Counted from the first letter of the stretch, positions 28,686 through 38,972 are shown. The stretch is 64,000 bases of DNA from Clostridium sp. NkU-1 (GCA_001312405.1 BBDR01000001.1:124001-188000), one strand, 5' to 3'. Made by a program: numbers and translations. The notes: a model not told the origin generated them from the sequence alone.

Positions 28686-30429
28686 TTACTTACACTCTTC
28701 CAAAAGAATCCGGGGCTCAGCAACCATAGAATAATTGGTGTGGTAGATAACAAAGCCAGGAGCAGCCCCGGCTACCTTCTTTATCTGCTTTTTCTGTACA
28801 TAATCCACTTCCACCTTATCATTTTCACGGCCCTTGGAATAGTAGGCAGCTAAAGCCCCGGCTTCTTCAAATACCCGGTCGGGAAGTTCCTTTCCTTCGG
28901 ACTTTACGATTACATGGGATCCGGGGATTCCTTTTGCATGGAACCACCAGTCACTGTTGCCAGCCACTTTAAAGGTCAGTTCTTCATTCTGATAATTATT
29001 TTTCCCTACGTAAATATGGAATCCGTCAGAAGAAAGGTAGTGGAAGGGCTTGCTTGTGATCTTGGGCTTCTTGTCGCCGGAACGGCGATGCTTAATGTAA
29101 CCGTATTCCATCAGCTCTTCCTTGATCTGAACAAGATCCTCTTCCATTAAGGCGATGTCCAAAGAGGCGCTTACGGATTCCAGATGGTCGATTTCCTGTC
29201 TGGTTTCAGCAATTTGTTCTGTCACGGCTTCAAAGGTACGCTTTAATTTGTTGTACTTATCAAAATATTTCTGCGCATTCTCTTTTGCAGACAACTGATC
29301 GTCCAGGGGAATGGTAATTTCCTCATTGGTGTAATAATTAAGGCAGACTAACTGCTTATCCCCGCCAGCTAATTCATATCCATAGGTATTGATAAGCTCG
29401 CCATAAACCTTATACTTGTCCCGCTTGTCCGTATCCTTTAGCTGCTTGGCCTGCAGGTCATATTTTTTATAATTTCGTTCCAAAGCGGTCTGCACAATTT
29501 TCCGTAAGTCCACGGATTTCTGGCGGATCCTGGTAATGGTATTTTTTGAGGCATAATAGGTTTCCAAAAGGGAACTGATGGAATCAAAGCATTGGGAAAC
29601 ATAGTTATCTCCCTGATAACAGGTTAAGGGAAGGGCGGAAAATTCCACAGGCTCTTCCTTTTTATATATGATATTTGGAGTAAAATGCCCTTGCTTTACA
29701 TCTTCCATGATAAAGGAAAACATGTGATACAAATGAACCAGTTCCAGTTCCGTCATCCCATTGGCAGACCGGTCCCCGTCAATGGAAGCCAGGCTGCATA
29801 GTTCATGCCCCATAATGGGACTTATACCAGTCAGTTTCATATACAGCGCTTTTTGTATGGGAGCAGCCGTATTGCCGATCACATCTATAAATTCTTCTTC
29901 TGTGATGGTCAGAGGGTCCTTCTTGTCCATGGTTTGTGGAATGAAATAGGTTCTTCCCGGCAAAACCTCACGAACGGAGCTGACCTGGGCAGAAATATGC
30001 TTTATGCTGTCTAAAATCAAGTCTTCTTCATTGCAAAAAATGATGTTGCTGTGTTTTCCCATGATTTCAATGATCAGTTTTTTTGATCCTTTTGTCACCT
30101 AAATCATCAAAATGCTCTACTTCCATGCATAGGATCCGTTCCAGTCCCGGCTGGCTCACCCGGATGATGCGCCCGTTTCCAATGTGCTTTCTTAAAAGCA
30201 TACAAAAATTAGGGGCGGTCATGGGGCTTTGCTTGTTTGACTCCGTAAAATAGATGAGGGGGAGACTGGCGCTGGCCGATATCAGGAGTCTCCATGTATT
30301 TTTCTGGTTTTTAACAGTAAACAGCAGTTCATCCTTTTCCGGCTGGGCAATTTTAGCGATTTTTCCGCCTTCCAGCCGGTCTTTCATCTCTGCTGCAAGA
30401 TTTGCCATAACAATTCCGTCTAATGCCAT
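28686..30429 (-). CDS. rqcH: RqcH/NFACT ribosome quality-control protein (FbpA-like, frameshifted)
   Basis: About 580 residues. NFACT proteins bind stalled 50S subunits and add alanine tails to unfinished chains; the family was earlier named fibronectin-binding protein A. The N-terminal NFACT-N domain (MALDGIVMANLAAEM onward), a helix-rich coiled middle, and the C-terminal NFACT-R domain (HYLSSDGFHIYVGKNN, NSDWWFHAKGIPGSHVI) are all present. One extra A in the A7 run near 30078-30085 breaks the frame. The ATG at 30429 lies at the end of a hairpin repeat in the same orientation. It is divergent from yicC, each with its own promoter. Confidence 0.92.
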
Positions 30430-30439
30430 TATTTGTTTT

Positions 30440-30500
30440 CCTCTTTCCTGCCCGCGCGATTTGGGCATAATGGTATCCCTGGAAGGGGGTCCCTCCGGTA
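30440..30500 (-). repeat. Hairpin repeat in the 5' leader of rqcH
   Basis: Minus-strand copy of the repeat: GGGATACCATTATGCCC, an AAATCGCGC loop region, GGGC, and then the purine-rich GGAAAGAGGAAAAC before the start codon. The second stem is GCCC/GGGC. A promoter at 30522-30550 places it entirely within the transcript. The ATG inside it is in frame with rqcH. Confidence 0.8.
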
Positions 30501-30521
30501 AATGGTCTATATAATAAGGAT

Positions 30522-30550
30522 AGTATAGCACAGAATCATATTTCTGTAAA
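30522..30550 (-). promoter_or_regulatory. Sigma-A type promoter of rqcH
   Basis: Minus strand TTTACA (30545-30550), 17 bp, TATACT (30522-30527). Predicted transcript start near 30515. Confidence 0.65.
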
Positions 30551-30562
30551 ATTTAAAACCAA

Positions 30563-30591
30563 TTGACTTGTATTTTATTATGAATTATAAT
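30563..30591 (+). promoter_or_regulatory. Near-consensus sigma-A promoter of yicC-gmk-rpoZ
   Basis: TTGACT (30563-30568), 17 bp, TATAAT (30586-30591), with a short leader to yicC. Confidence 0.75.
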
Positions 30592-30625
30592 GGATGATAT
30601 CTATGGCGAAAGAGAGGCATATGGA

Positions 30626-31504
30626 ATGATCAAGAGCATGACAGGTTTCGGCAGATGCGAAACCGTCACGGATGAATATAAGATTTCCGTCGAGATGAAG
30701 GCTGTAAATCACAGATATTTGGATTTAAGCATAAAGATGCCGAAAAAGTTTAATTTCTTTGAAGCAGGGATCAGGAATCTGTTAAAGAATTATATCCAAC
30801 GTGGAAAGGTTGATGTATTCATCTCCTATGAGGATTACACAGAGAATAAACTGTGCTTGAAGTATAACAGTGCGCTGGCTGCTGAATATATGGATTATTT
30901 CGCAAAGATGGAGACACAATTCGGTATTCAAAACGACATTAAGGTATCGGCCCTGGCCAGATGCCCGGAGGTCCTTATCATGGAAGAGGTGCCTGAGGAT
31001 GAGGACCAGATGTGGAAGCTTCTTTCAGAAACCATTGAGGAAGCCGCAAAGCGTTTTGTGGAAACCAGAGTAGCAGAAGGAGAAAACCTAAAGAACGATC
31101 TCCTTGGAAAGCTTAAGTTTATGACTGAGCTTGTGGAATTTATTGAAGAACGGTCCCCCAGGATTCTTTCGGAATACAGAGCAAAGCTGGAGGACAAGGT
31201 GAAGGAACTGCTGGCAGGCGCTTCCATTGATGAAGGAAGAATTGCCACGGAAGTTACGATTTTTGCTGATAAAATCTGTGTGGATGAAGAGACCGTACGG
31301 CTCAGAAGCCACATTGAAAATACCTGTGCTGAGCTTAATGCAGGCGGGAGTGTGGGAAGAAAACTGGATTTCATCGCTCAGGAGATGAACCGGGAGGCGA
31401 ATACCATTCTTTCCAAAGCCAATGACTTAGAAATCTCTGATAAGGCCATCGCACTGAAGACCGAGATTGAAAAGGTAAGGGAACAGATCCAGAATATTGA
31501 GTAG
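30626..31504 (+). CDS. YicC/YloC family endoribonuclease
   Basis: 292 residues from the ATG at 30626 (MIKSMTGFGR, the family start) behind GAGAGG. YicC_N domain first, then DUF1732 at the C terminus (SVGRKLDFIAQEMNREANTI, SKANDLEIS). E. coli YicC cleaves small RNAs. The gene is next to guanylate kinase and omega, the usual Firmicute order yloC-gmk-rpoZ. The frame is intact. Confidence 0.92.
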   Translation: MIKSMTGFGRCETVTDEYKISVEMKAVNHRYLDLSIKMPKKFNFFEAGIRNLLKNYIQRGKVDVFISYEDYTENKLCLKYNSALAAEYMDYFAKMETQFGIQNDIKVSALARCPEVLIMEEVPEDEDQMWKLLSETIEEAAKRFVETRVAEGENLKNDLLGKLKFMTELVEFIEERSPRILSEYRAKLEDKVKELLAGASIDEGRIATEVTIFADKICVDEETVRLRSHIENTCAELNAGGSVGRKLDFIAQEMNREANTILSKANDLEISDKAIALKTEIEKVREQIQNIE

Positions 31505-31519
31505 GAGAGTATCAGAAAC

Positions 31520-32140
31520 ATGAATGAAAATGGCATATTGGTAGTCGTATCCGGATTTTCAGGGGCAGGCAAAGGCACCTTGATGAAGGAACTTTTGAAA
31601 CGGTATGATAATTACGCGCTGTCTATCTCCGCTACCACCAGAAATCCCAGAGCGGGAGAAGCAGACGGCAGGGAATATTTCTTCGTGGCAGAAGAACGCT
31701 TTAAGGATATGATAGAAAAGGAAGAATTGATCGAATATGCCCAGTACGTCAACCATTACTATGGCACACCCAAGGAATATGTTTTAAACCAGATGAGAAT
31801 GGGGAAGGATGTAATCCTGGAAATTGAAATTCAGGGGGCACTAAAGGTAAAGGAACGTTTCCCTGAAGCGATTTTGGTTTTTGTTATGCCTCCCAATGCA
31901 GAGGAATTAAAGCGCCGTCTCATCGGCCGCGGGACAGAAAACATGGATGTGATCAATGCCAGGCTCCGCCGGGCGGCTGAGGAAGCGGAAGGCATGGAGG
32001 CCTATGATTATATCCTTATTAATGATAAGATAGACACTTGTGTGGAAGAGATGCACCGCATGATCCAGGTACAACATAACCGGGCTTCCAATAATATGGC
32101 GTTTTTGTCCCATATTCGGGAAGAATTAAAGAATATATAG
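31520..32140 (+). CDS. gmk: Guanylate kinase
   Basis: 206 residues; converts GMP and ATP to GDP and ADP. The P-loop is SGFSGAGKGTLMK (about 9-21); then ISATTRNPRAGE and DGREYFFV bind GMP, and the lid region has RLIGRGTENMDVI. It lies between yicC (15 bp) and rpoZ (23 bp). The frame is intact. Confidence 0.97.
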   Translation: MNENGILVVVSGFSGAGKGTLMKELLKRYDNYALSISATTRNPRAGEADGREYFFVAEERFKDMIEKEELIEYAQYVNHYYGTPKEYVLNQMRMGKDVILEIEIQGALKVKERFPEAILVFVMPPNAEELKRRLIGRGTENMDVINARLRRAAEEAEGMEAYDYILINDKIDTCVEEMHRMIQVQHNRASNNMAFLSHIREELKNI

Positions 32141-32163
32141 AGCCGATTGAGAAAGGGGAATAA

Positions 32164-32421
32164 ATGATGTTACATCCATCTTATTCAGATTTGATTAATG
32201 TAGTAAACAGCGAGGTAGAGCCAGGAGAGGCTCCTGTTGTGCAGAGCCGTTATTCTATCGTGATCGCCGCAGCCAAGAGAGCAAGGCAGATCATCGGCGG
32301 CTCAGAGCCGGAGATTCTGGGAGCCGGTAAGAAACCGCTTTCTGTTGCCGTAGAGGAACTGTATGAGGGCAAAGTGAAGATTTTAAGCGAAGCGGATGCA
32401 ACAGAAGAAGACGATAATTAG
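32164..32421 (+). CDS. rpoZ: RNA polymerase omega subunit
   Basis: 85 residues; helps assemble and stabilise RNA polymerase. It shows the RpoZ core RYSIVIAAAKRARQI and the C-terminal region KKPLSVAVEELYEGKV. The ATG at 32164 (or at 32167) follows AGAAAGGGG. It follows gmk as in other Firmicutes and is followed by a hairpin. Confidence 0.94.
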   Translation: MMLHPSYSDLINVVNSEVEPGEAPVVQSRYSIVIAAAKRARQIIGGSEPEILGAGKKPLSVAVEELYEGKVKILSEADATEEDDN

Positions 32422-32424
32422 GAA

Positions 32425-32459
32425 GAAGGCCGTCTCACTTTTGGATGAGATGGCCTTTC
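32425..32459 (+). terminator. Hairpin after rpoZ
   Basis: AGAAGGCCGTCTCA pairs with TGAGATGGCCTTTCT with one mismatch. The T tract is weak, so termination may be partial. Confidence 0.6.
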
Positions 32460-32516
32460 TCATGACATAATCTACGATCTACTAAACCTTTTATAATGAA
32501 AGACAGGAGTTTAAAC

Positions 32517-33857
32517 ATGAAGTTATTATGTGTTTCACTGGGCTGCGACAAGAATCTCGTAGATACGGAGATGATGCTGGGCCTTCTGAATAAAGACGGA
32601 TATACGTTTACGGATGATGAGTATGAGGCGGATGTGATTGTGATCAATACCTGCTGTTTCATCGGTGATGCGAAAGAGGAAAGCGTAAATACCATACTGG
32701 AGCTGGCCCAGAGAAAGGTAGACGGCAAATGCAAGGCATTGATTGTAACCGGCTGCCTGGCCCAACGGTATAAACAGGAGATCATAGACGAGATTCCTGA
32801 AGTGGATGGTATTTTAGGAACCTCCACCTATGACGAGATTTCCCACGTTCTGTCAGAGGCCCTGGGCGGAAATGAACACGTTCAGCGCTTTCACGATCTG
32901 GACGGGATTCCTGAGATGGAAACAGAGCGGATTCTGACAACAGGAGGCCATTACGCCTTTTTAAAGATTGCGGAAGGCTGTGACAAGCATTGTACTTACT
33001 GTATCATTCCTTCTCTGCGGGGAAATTACCGCAGTGTTCCCATGGAGCGTCTGATAAAGGAAGCAAAAGGACTGGCTGAGAAGGGGGTAAAAGAGCTTAT
33101 TTTAGTTGCTCAGGAGACAACCCTTTACGGTGTGGATCTATATGGGGAGAAATCACTTCCAAAGCTGCTTAAAGGTTTATGCCGCATACCCGGGATCCAG
33201 TGGATCCGGATCCAGTACTGCTATCCGGAAGAAATCACGGATGAGCTGATCCAGACCATAAAGGAAGAAGAAAAGGTATGCAAATACCTTGATCTGCCCA
33301 TTCAGCATGCCAGTAACCGGATTTTAAAACGCATGGGCCGCAGGACCACAAAGGCACAGCTTCAGGAAATCGTGGAAAAGCTTCGGAGAGAGATCCCGGA
33401 TATGGCTCTCAGGACCACCCTGATCTCCGGATTTCCAGGGGAAACTCAGGAAGATCACGAAGAGCTGATGGAGTTCGTGGATGAGATGGAATTCCAGCGT
33501 TTGGGAGTGTTTGCCTATTCCGCAGAAGAGGATACACCTGCTGCAGAATTTCCGGATCAGGTTTTGCAGGAGGTAAAAGAGGAACGCCGTGATGCCATTA
33601 TGGAGCTTCAACAGGAGATTTCCTATGATTTTTCAAAGTCAATGATCGGGAAAACCCTGGAAGTCATGATCGAAGGCAAGGTGGCGGATGAAAATGCCTA
33701 TGTAGGCCGTACTTATATGGATGGGCCAGGTGTGGATGGAATGATTTTTGTTCAGACGGGCGAAGAACTGATGTCAGGTGATTTTGCCAGGGTCCGGGTG
33801 ACAGGGGCTATGGAATATGATTTGATAGGAGAGTTGGAGGATGAATTTACCGAATAA
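32517..33857 (+). CDS. rimO: Ribosomal protein uS12 methylthiotransferase RimO
   Basis: 446 residues from the ATG at 32517 behind ACAGGAG. The N-terminal UPF0004 domain (CVSLGCDKNLVDTE, with cluster cysteines) is followed by the radical SAM core with CDKHCTYCIIPSLRG (CxxxCxxC, about 150-164) and a C-terminal TRAM domain. It adds a methylthio group to an aspartate of ribosomal protein S12 using two iron-sulfur clusters. The CDKHCTYC form fits RimO better than MiaB. It overlaps pgsA by 17 bp. The frame is intact. Confidence 0.95.
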   Translation: MKLLCVSLGCDKNLVDTEMMLGLLNKDGYTFTDDEYEADVIVINTCCFIGDAKEESVNTILELAQRKVDGKCKALIVTGCLAQRYKQEIIDEIPEVDGILGTSTYDEISHVLSEALGGNEHVQRFHDLDGIPEMETERILTTGGHYAFLKIAEGCDKHCTYCIIPSLRGNYRSVPMERLIKEAKGLAEKGVKELILVAQETTLYGVDLYGEKSLPKLLKGLCRIPGIQWIRIQYCYPEEITDELIQTIKEEEKVCKYLDLPIQHASNRILKRMGRRTTKAQLQEIVEKLRREIPDMALRTTLISGFPGETQEDHEELMEFVDEMEFQRLGVFAYSAEEDTPAAEFPDQVLQEVKEERRDAIMELQQEISYDFSKSMIGKTLEVMIEGKVADENAYVGRTYMDGPGVDGMIFVQTGEELMSGDFARVRVTGAMEYDLIGELEDEFTE

Positions 33858-34384
33858 GCTTACGATTTTAAGGGTTTTTATGATTCCGTTTTTTGTTTTG
33901 TTTATGCTGCTGGACGGAGGTGCAAATGCATCCTACCGTTACATTGCAGCTGTCATATTCATTGTGGCCAGCTTTACGGACTTACTGGATGGAAAGATTG
34001 CAAGAAAATATGGCCTGGTGACTAATTTTGGCAAGTTTATGGATCCTTTGGCAGATAAACTGCTGGTCTGTGCCGGTCTTATCTGCTTTACAGCCCTGGG
34101 CCAGCTTTCTGCCTGGATCGTTATCGTGATCATAAGCCGGGAATTTATTATCAGCGGTTTCCGTCTGGTGGCTTCCGATAATGGCGTGGTGATCGCAGCA
34201 AGCTATTGGGGCAAATTTAAGACGGTGTCCCAGATGGTCATGTCGGTTCTTCTCATCCTGAATATTCCGGCACTGTCCTTTGTCACAATGGCGTTTATCT
34301 GGATTGCCACTATCCTTACTGTGGTTTCACTTGTTGATTATATAGCAAAAAAATTACCGTGTTCTTACGGAAGGGAGTATGTGA
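33841..34384 (+). CDS. pgsA: CDP-diacylglycerol-glycerol-3-phosphate 3-phosphatidyltransferase (frameshifted end)
   Basis: About 181 residues, polytopic membrane enzyme that makes phosphatidylglycerol phosphate. The CDP-alcohol motif D-G-x2-A-R-x8-G-x3-D-x3-D is DGKIARKYGLVTNFGKFMDPLAD. An extra A in the A7 run near 34347-34353 fuses it, as read, to cinA; corrected, it ends KNYRVLTEGSM at the TGA at 34382-34384, 2 bp before the cinA ATG. The start overlaps rimO and is preceded by GGAGAGTTGGAGG. The order rimO-pgsA-cinA is common in clostridia. Confidence 0.93.
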
Positions 34385-34386
34385 TC

Positions 34387-35634
34387 ATGGTTGTTGAACT
34401 GATTTCAGTTGGAACGGAACTTCTTCTTGGAAATATTGTAAATACCAACACACAGTATCTGGCGGAGAAATGTGCCTTTTAGGGCTTTCCATGTACCATC
34501 AGGTTACGGTGGGCGATAACAGGGAACGTCTTTCGGAAGCTTTGAGACAGCCTTAAAGCGCTCGGATGTTGTCATATTGACCGGAGCCTGGGGCCAACGG
34601 AGGATGATCTGACAAAAGAGGTCTGTGCAGAGGTTATGGGGTTTTCTCTGGTGGAAGATGCCCATACAAAGGAAAGGATCAAGGAGTATTTTAAAAACAG
34701 CATTTATAAAGAGATTCCAGATAATAACTGGAAGCAGGCTCTTGTTCCCCAGGGAGCGGTTGTACTGGACAATGACAACGGTACTGCTCCCGGACTTATT
34801 ATGGAAAAGGATGGAAAGGCGGCAATCCTGCTGCCAGGGCCTCCAGGTGAATTAAAGCCTCTGTTTCGCGGCCAGGTAGTTCCATATCTTCAGAAGGGCC
34901 AGCCTGAAGTGATCCGTTCTCAAATGGTCAAGATCTGCGGACATGGAGAGAGCCAGGTTGAGAAAAAGCTTCTTGACCTCATTAACGGCCAGACCAATCC
35001 AACCATTGCCACCTATGCGAAAACAGCTGAAGTGCATTTAAGAGTCACGGCAAAGGCATCAAGCGATGAGGAAGCCAAAAGCCTTTTAAAGCCGGTGGTA
35101 AAAGAGATTAAAAGCCGCTTTGGGGATGATGTGTATACCACAAAAGAGGAAGAGACCATTGAAATGGCAGTTGTCCGTCTCCTTAAAAAAAATACGATTT
35201 AACGGTGACTACGGCGGAATCCTGCACAGGAGGACTGATCGCAGGGCGCCTGGTGAATGTGCCTGGGGCTTCCCAGGTGTTCCGGGAAGGCTTTATCACC
35301 TATTCCAACAAGGCAAAGAGAAAACATCTTGATGTAAGCAAGAGCACCTTGAAAAAAACACGGTGCGGTCAGCGAACAGACTGCCAAAGAAATGGCCATC
35401 GGAGGTGTTTTTGCAGCCGATTCGGATGTCTGCATCGCAGTGACAGGAATCGCAGGACCGGATTCTGATGGAGAAAAGCCGGTGGGACTTGTTTACATGG
35501 CCTGCTATATGAAGGACAAGGTTTCAGTGGAAGAATATCATTTTAAGGGGAACCGGGAAAAAATCAGGGAACAGTCCGTAGTAAAGGCACTGGACCTGCT
35601 GCGCCGTTCCATTCTTAAGAATTACCATTCATAA
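34387..35634 (+). CDS. cinA: CinA family protein, competence/damage-inducible (heavily frameshifted)
   Basis: About 415 residues. The N-terminal MoCF-like domain ([18 protein letters not shown]) acts on NAD-related pyrophosphates in studied members. The C-terminal nicotinamide-nucleotide deamidase domain shows [15 protein letters not shown] and [17 protein letters not shown]. At least five single-base shifts are seen: a missing T near 34479, missing bases near 34547 and 34588, a missing A near 35190 and an extra A near 35352. All parts continue one CinA sequence. It starts 2 bp after pgsA. Confidence 0.9.
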
Positions 35635-35656
35635 GACCTTACGGAAGGAGATAAAT

Positions 35657-36996
35657 TTGGAGACCCGTTTGCTGAAAAAACAGATGACTGCAGCGTACCA
35701 GTACTCCTATGTAAGGCTGGTGCTGAATTATTATACTTTATTTGAAACCATTGGGGAAGAACCTGTGATTCCGGAAAGTTTCATTGCCTACTGCCGGCAG
35801 CTTAACGGTCTGCTTAAGGAGCATTTCTCCGGAAAAGATGTGGAAGAGGGACTGCTTAAGCTTCGGGAGGATATCACTCATGAAGTGGAAATCCTGACTT
35901 CCTACACCGACTGCTTTCAGATTTATGAATATGTTTTAAACCGTCTGGAACGGAAGTTTATAACTTTGCCGGAGACAGGACATGATGATGAAAGCTTTGC
36001 CATGCGTCTCACAGGATTTGTAAGGGATACCAGGGAAACAGCTGTTATGAACGGAAGGATCAGGCAGATCATCGGCCAGCTTCCGGTGCGTCTGACAAAA
36101 CAGAAGTTTTTCAGCCTTGTCATGGAAGGACTGTCCGTTTACATTGGTTCTCCCTTGGAAAATCTTAAAGATATGATGTATACCCTCCGCAGGTCATCCA
36201 TGGCAAAGCTTCCCTTGGGAATGGAAGAGGGGCATAAGGACTTCTTTGAGCTTTTGGAACAGTTCCGCCATGAGGATTACACCAATATGACCGCCGAAGG
36301 CTATGAAGAAGCTTCTTCAAGGCTTGCCATTGCCTGCCAGGGCTTATGGATGAATCCGGCCTTTACATCATGCTTCAGGATATTATCAATGATTTTTGCG
36401 TCCTGGTGTTTGCCAGGCCGGGAGCGGTCATTGATGTGAAGGAGGAGGAGCTTTATTGCTCCATGGTGGGAGAGATACTGGATAAGTTTGAAAAAGAAGA
36501 TTATTCTCCTGCAAAAGAAGAATTTTTTTGACGGGCTCACCCGGCTGGAAGGCAGGCAGGAAGCTTATTATGAGCGTTATTTAAGGACTGAACTTCCGGA
36601 AGAGAGCGATGAATGGAATAAAGATCCGGATTACGTGAAAGCTGTAAATGTAGACAGGCTTTTATCCGGAAGCTCTTTTGTGGAATTAAAAGGACGGAAT
36701 AAGGAGAAAGAGGCAGGCGAGGCGGAAGAAACGGCTGTTGTTGACCGTCCTTACCTGGAGAAAACGGTAAAGGAATACTTTGAGGAGCTTTTGGAGGTAT
36801 TTTCCGGTGTTTCCAGGCCTGTGGCCCGGGCATCATGGCTAAGGTTTTATCAGACCTTCCTGTCTATTTTAATTCGATTGAGGAAATACAGGCATATATC
36901 GAAGGAAGTTTAAAAAGCTGCCTGGATGAAGCGGAAAAGGAAACTTGCAAGGAATTATTGGAAGAGCTGATGGATGATGAAAATAAGCTGGTTTGA
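35657..36996 (+). CDS. Conserved-looking protein of unknown function (frameshifted)
   Basis: About 446 residues once three shifts are corrected (missing base near 36343, extra T in the T7 run near 36525-36531, missing base near 36831). Not recognised. It is soluble, mostly helical and acidic, with no membrane segment, signal peptide or metal motif. The likely start is TTG at 35657, 6 nt after GGAAGGAG. It lies between cinA and genes linked to sporulation (DUF2953, GerW), and its end overlaps the next gene by 23 bp, so it is probably in one operon with them. A sporulation role is inference only. Confidence 0.7.
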
Positions 36997-37350
36997 CCGT
37001 TTGTACGTAGGCGAGAAAGCGAAGAAGAAACGTTACCGGATCATTCAGGGAATCCGCAGGTCAAAACCTGGGTCAGGGATTTATGTGATTACGCCTGCCA
37101 TAAATGGGAATAATATACTTGATATCTATCCGGCAATGACGCTTTTATGGCCCCTTTACCGGGAGGAGGAATTTCTCATTTTAGGCATTGCGTCCGGATA
37201 TTGGGAAGCATTAGAGGTGGCAGGGAATATCATTAGTGATATGTACCGGAAAACAGGAGCTTTGATCTGCCTGCTTTTATAGAGGGACAGGGATACCTGT
37301 ATGCCCAAAACGCATGGGCGAAAACAGGGAAAGAAGCCGGTAAGGTGTGA
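36974..37350 (+). CDS. Small protein of unknown function, 3' end shared with a repeat (frameshifted)
   Basis: About 125 residues after adding a missing T near 37261; as read it stops at 37282. The N-terminal half is basic (KAKKKRYRIIQGIRR), the middle hydrophobic (ILDIYPAMTLLWPLY, FLILGIASGYWEALEVAG). The corrected C terminus (residues about 104-121, GQGYLYAQNAWAKTGKE) is encoded by a copy of the hairpin repeat. It overlaps the preceding unknown gene and ends 7 bp before the DUF2953 gene. No family recognised. Confidence 0.6.
37283..37333 (+). repeat. Hairpin repeat overlapping a coding 3' end, upstream of the DUF2953 gene
   Basis: GGGATACCTGTATGCCC, AAAACGCAT, GGGCG, then purine-rich AAAACAGGGAAAG. 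The second stem is GCCC/GGGC. Its internal ATG is in frame with the DUF2953 gene, and the element lies 25 bp before that gene's likely start. Confidence 0.75.
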
Positions 37351-37357
37351 GGTGTTC

Positions 37358-38295
37358 ATGCTTCATATAATTTTGTTTATACTTAAAATCTTAGGGTTGC
37401 TGGTGCTTATTGTTTTAGGACTTATCCTCACTGTGGTTCTGCTGGTCCTTCTGGTCCCGGTCCGGTACCAGGCAGAAGGATCCTATGATGGAAAGGTGAA
37501 GGGAAAAGCCAGGATTACCTGGCTTCTACATATCCTTTCCGTGTCGGCCCAGTACGAGGAGGACTTAATCGTGAGGGTCCGGTTCTTTGGCTTTCGCATT
37601 GGAAAGCCAAAGAAGATGGACTCAGAGCTTAAGGAAGCGGAGGAGATCATGGTTCAGGCCATGGAAGTCATGGAACCGGAACCCATAAAAGAAACGCTGG
37701 AAGTGAAAGATGAAATCCATGACAGGATTCAGGAAAAACCCAGGACCCTGCCGCCTCCAAAGGAGGAATCAAGGAATTTTCCGCTTCCAAAGGAAGAACC
37801 AAAAAAAGAAAAAAAAGATTCGGGATTATGAAGCTGTATGAAAGGGCCAGGAAAAAGGTTCTTATGGCTTTTACAAAACTTAAGTTTTTTTTCCTGCGGA
37901 TCTGTGATACACTGAGAACAATAAAAGACAAAAAAGATGAGATTCATGCCTGGATTTCCAATAAGGAGAACCAGAAAACCGTAAAGCTGCTTTTTAGGCA
38001 GGGGAAAAAACTGATCCGTCATATCCTTCCCCGCCGGGGAAAGGGAAACATAACCTTTGGCTTTGAAGATCCGTATCTGACCGGACAAGTGCTCACCTAT
38101 GCAAGCGTTATTTATCCGCTCTGTCATAAGCATTTAAACCTGTATCCTGTTTTTGACCGGAAGTTTACGGCTGAAGGAAGGTTTCGGGGTAGGATCCGCA
38201 CGGGGACGGTTCTTTTCATTGGATCGCGTATGCTGCTTAATCAGAATTTCAGGCGTTTATTAAAGGGATGGCTTCATAAAGGAGGAATTGCTTAA
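37358..38295 (+). CDS. DUF2953 domain membrane protein (frameshifted)
   Basis: About 312 residues. One N-terminal membrane helix (LHIILFILKILGLLVLIVLG and on, residues 2-33) is followed by the DUF2953 region (PVRYQAEGSYDG, RVRFFGFRIG), a charged Pro/Glu/Lys-rich linker, and a second conserved part (GFEDPYLTGQVL, GRIRTGTVL). A missing A in the A8 run near 37810-37818 splits it. In Bacillus the related YtfI is encoded next to YtfJ (GerW), and the same order is seen here, so a role in spore formation or germination is likely. Topology suggests a forespore or cell-membrane protein. Confidence 0.85.
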
Positions 38296-38296
38296 C

Positions 38297-38707
38297 GTGG
38301 CAGAGAATAATTTTACATCTACAGTAGAGTCGCTGTTTAAGGGAATGGATTCTTTTGTGGCAACAAAAACTGTGGTAGGAGATGCGGTAAAGGTAGATGA
38401 TACGATCATCCTGCCTTTGGTGGATGTGACCTGCGGCATGGCTGCCGGATCTTTTGCAGGAGATGCAAAGCATAACGGGGCAGGAGGCATGCATGCAAAG
38501 ATGAGTCCCAGTGCGGTGCTCATCATCCAGAATGGAGTAACAAAGCTGGTAAATATCAAGCAGCAGGATGCTGTAACGAAAATTCTGGATATGGTTCCGG
38601 ATTTTGTCAATAAATTTGCCGGCGGTACAAAAGAGGTTTCCCCGGAAGCCTTAAAGGTGGCGGAGGAGATGGCCGCTGCAGAAGATAAGAAAAAAGCGGA
38701 AGAATAA
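38297..38707 (+). CDS. gerW: GerW family sporulation protein (YtfJ)
   Basis: 136 residues from the GTG at 38297, which has AAAGGAGG about 11 nt upstream; a TTG at 38288 is too close to that site. Family stretches are VVGDAVKVDDTIILPLVDVTCGM, GGMHAKMSPSAVLII and LDMVPDFVNKF. The B. subtilis protein is needed for normal germination response. It follows the DUF2953 gene directly. The frame is intact. Confidence 0.92.
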   Translation: MAENNFTSTVESLFKGMDSFVATKTVVGDAVKVDDTIILPLVDVTCGMAAGSFAGDAKHNGAGGMHAKMSPSAVLIIQNGVTKLVNIKQQDAVTKILDMVPDFVNKFAGGTKEVSPEALKVAEEMAAAEDKKKAEE

Positions 38708-38761
38708 GAAAGGGATAAGCCGCATAGGATGTCATATAGCCTGAATGGATTGAGGGATGAT

Positions 38762-38899
38762 ATGAGAAGAGTATGCGGACTTATGCTGTTCTGCTTTGGA
38801 GCAGGCATGGCAATCCTGCTTTTTATCCCGGCGACTATCGTAACGATCCTGTTTATCATTGGATGTCTGGTTCTGGGATATAACCTGTTCTGCTGCTGA
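38762..38899 (+). CDS. Small membrane protein of unknown function
   Basis: 45 residues, two short hydrophobic segments (GLMLFCFGAGMAILLFIP and TIVTILFIIGCLVLGYN) and a terminal Cys pair. The ATG at 38762 has GAGGG 5 nt upstream; an in-frame ATG at 38729 would add 11 residues. It lies 54 bp after gerW in the same direction and may belong to the same sporulation operon. Confidence 0.6.
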   Translation: MRRVCGLMLFCFGAGMAILLFIPATIVTILFIIGCLVLGYNLFCC

Positions 38900-38972
38900 G
38901 CAAGCAATGCTGTTAAAATAAATGAGGCCAGCCTTTTAAGAGGGCAGGCTCATGATAAAATGACAAAAAAAT

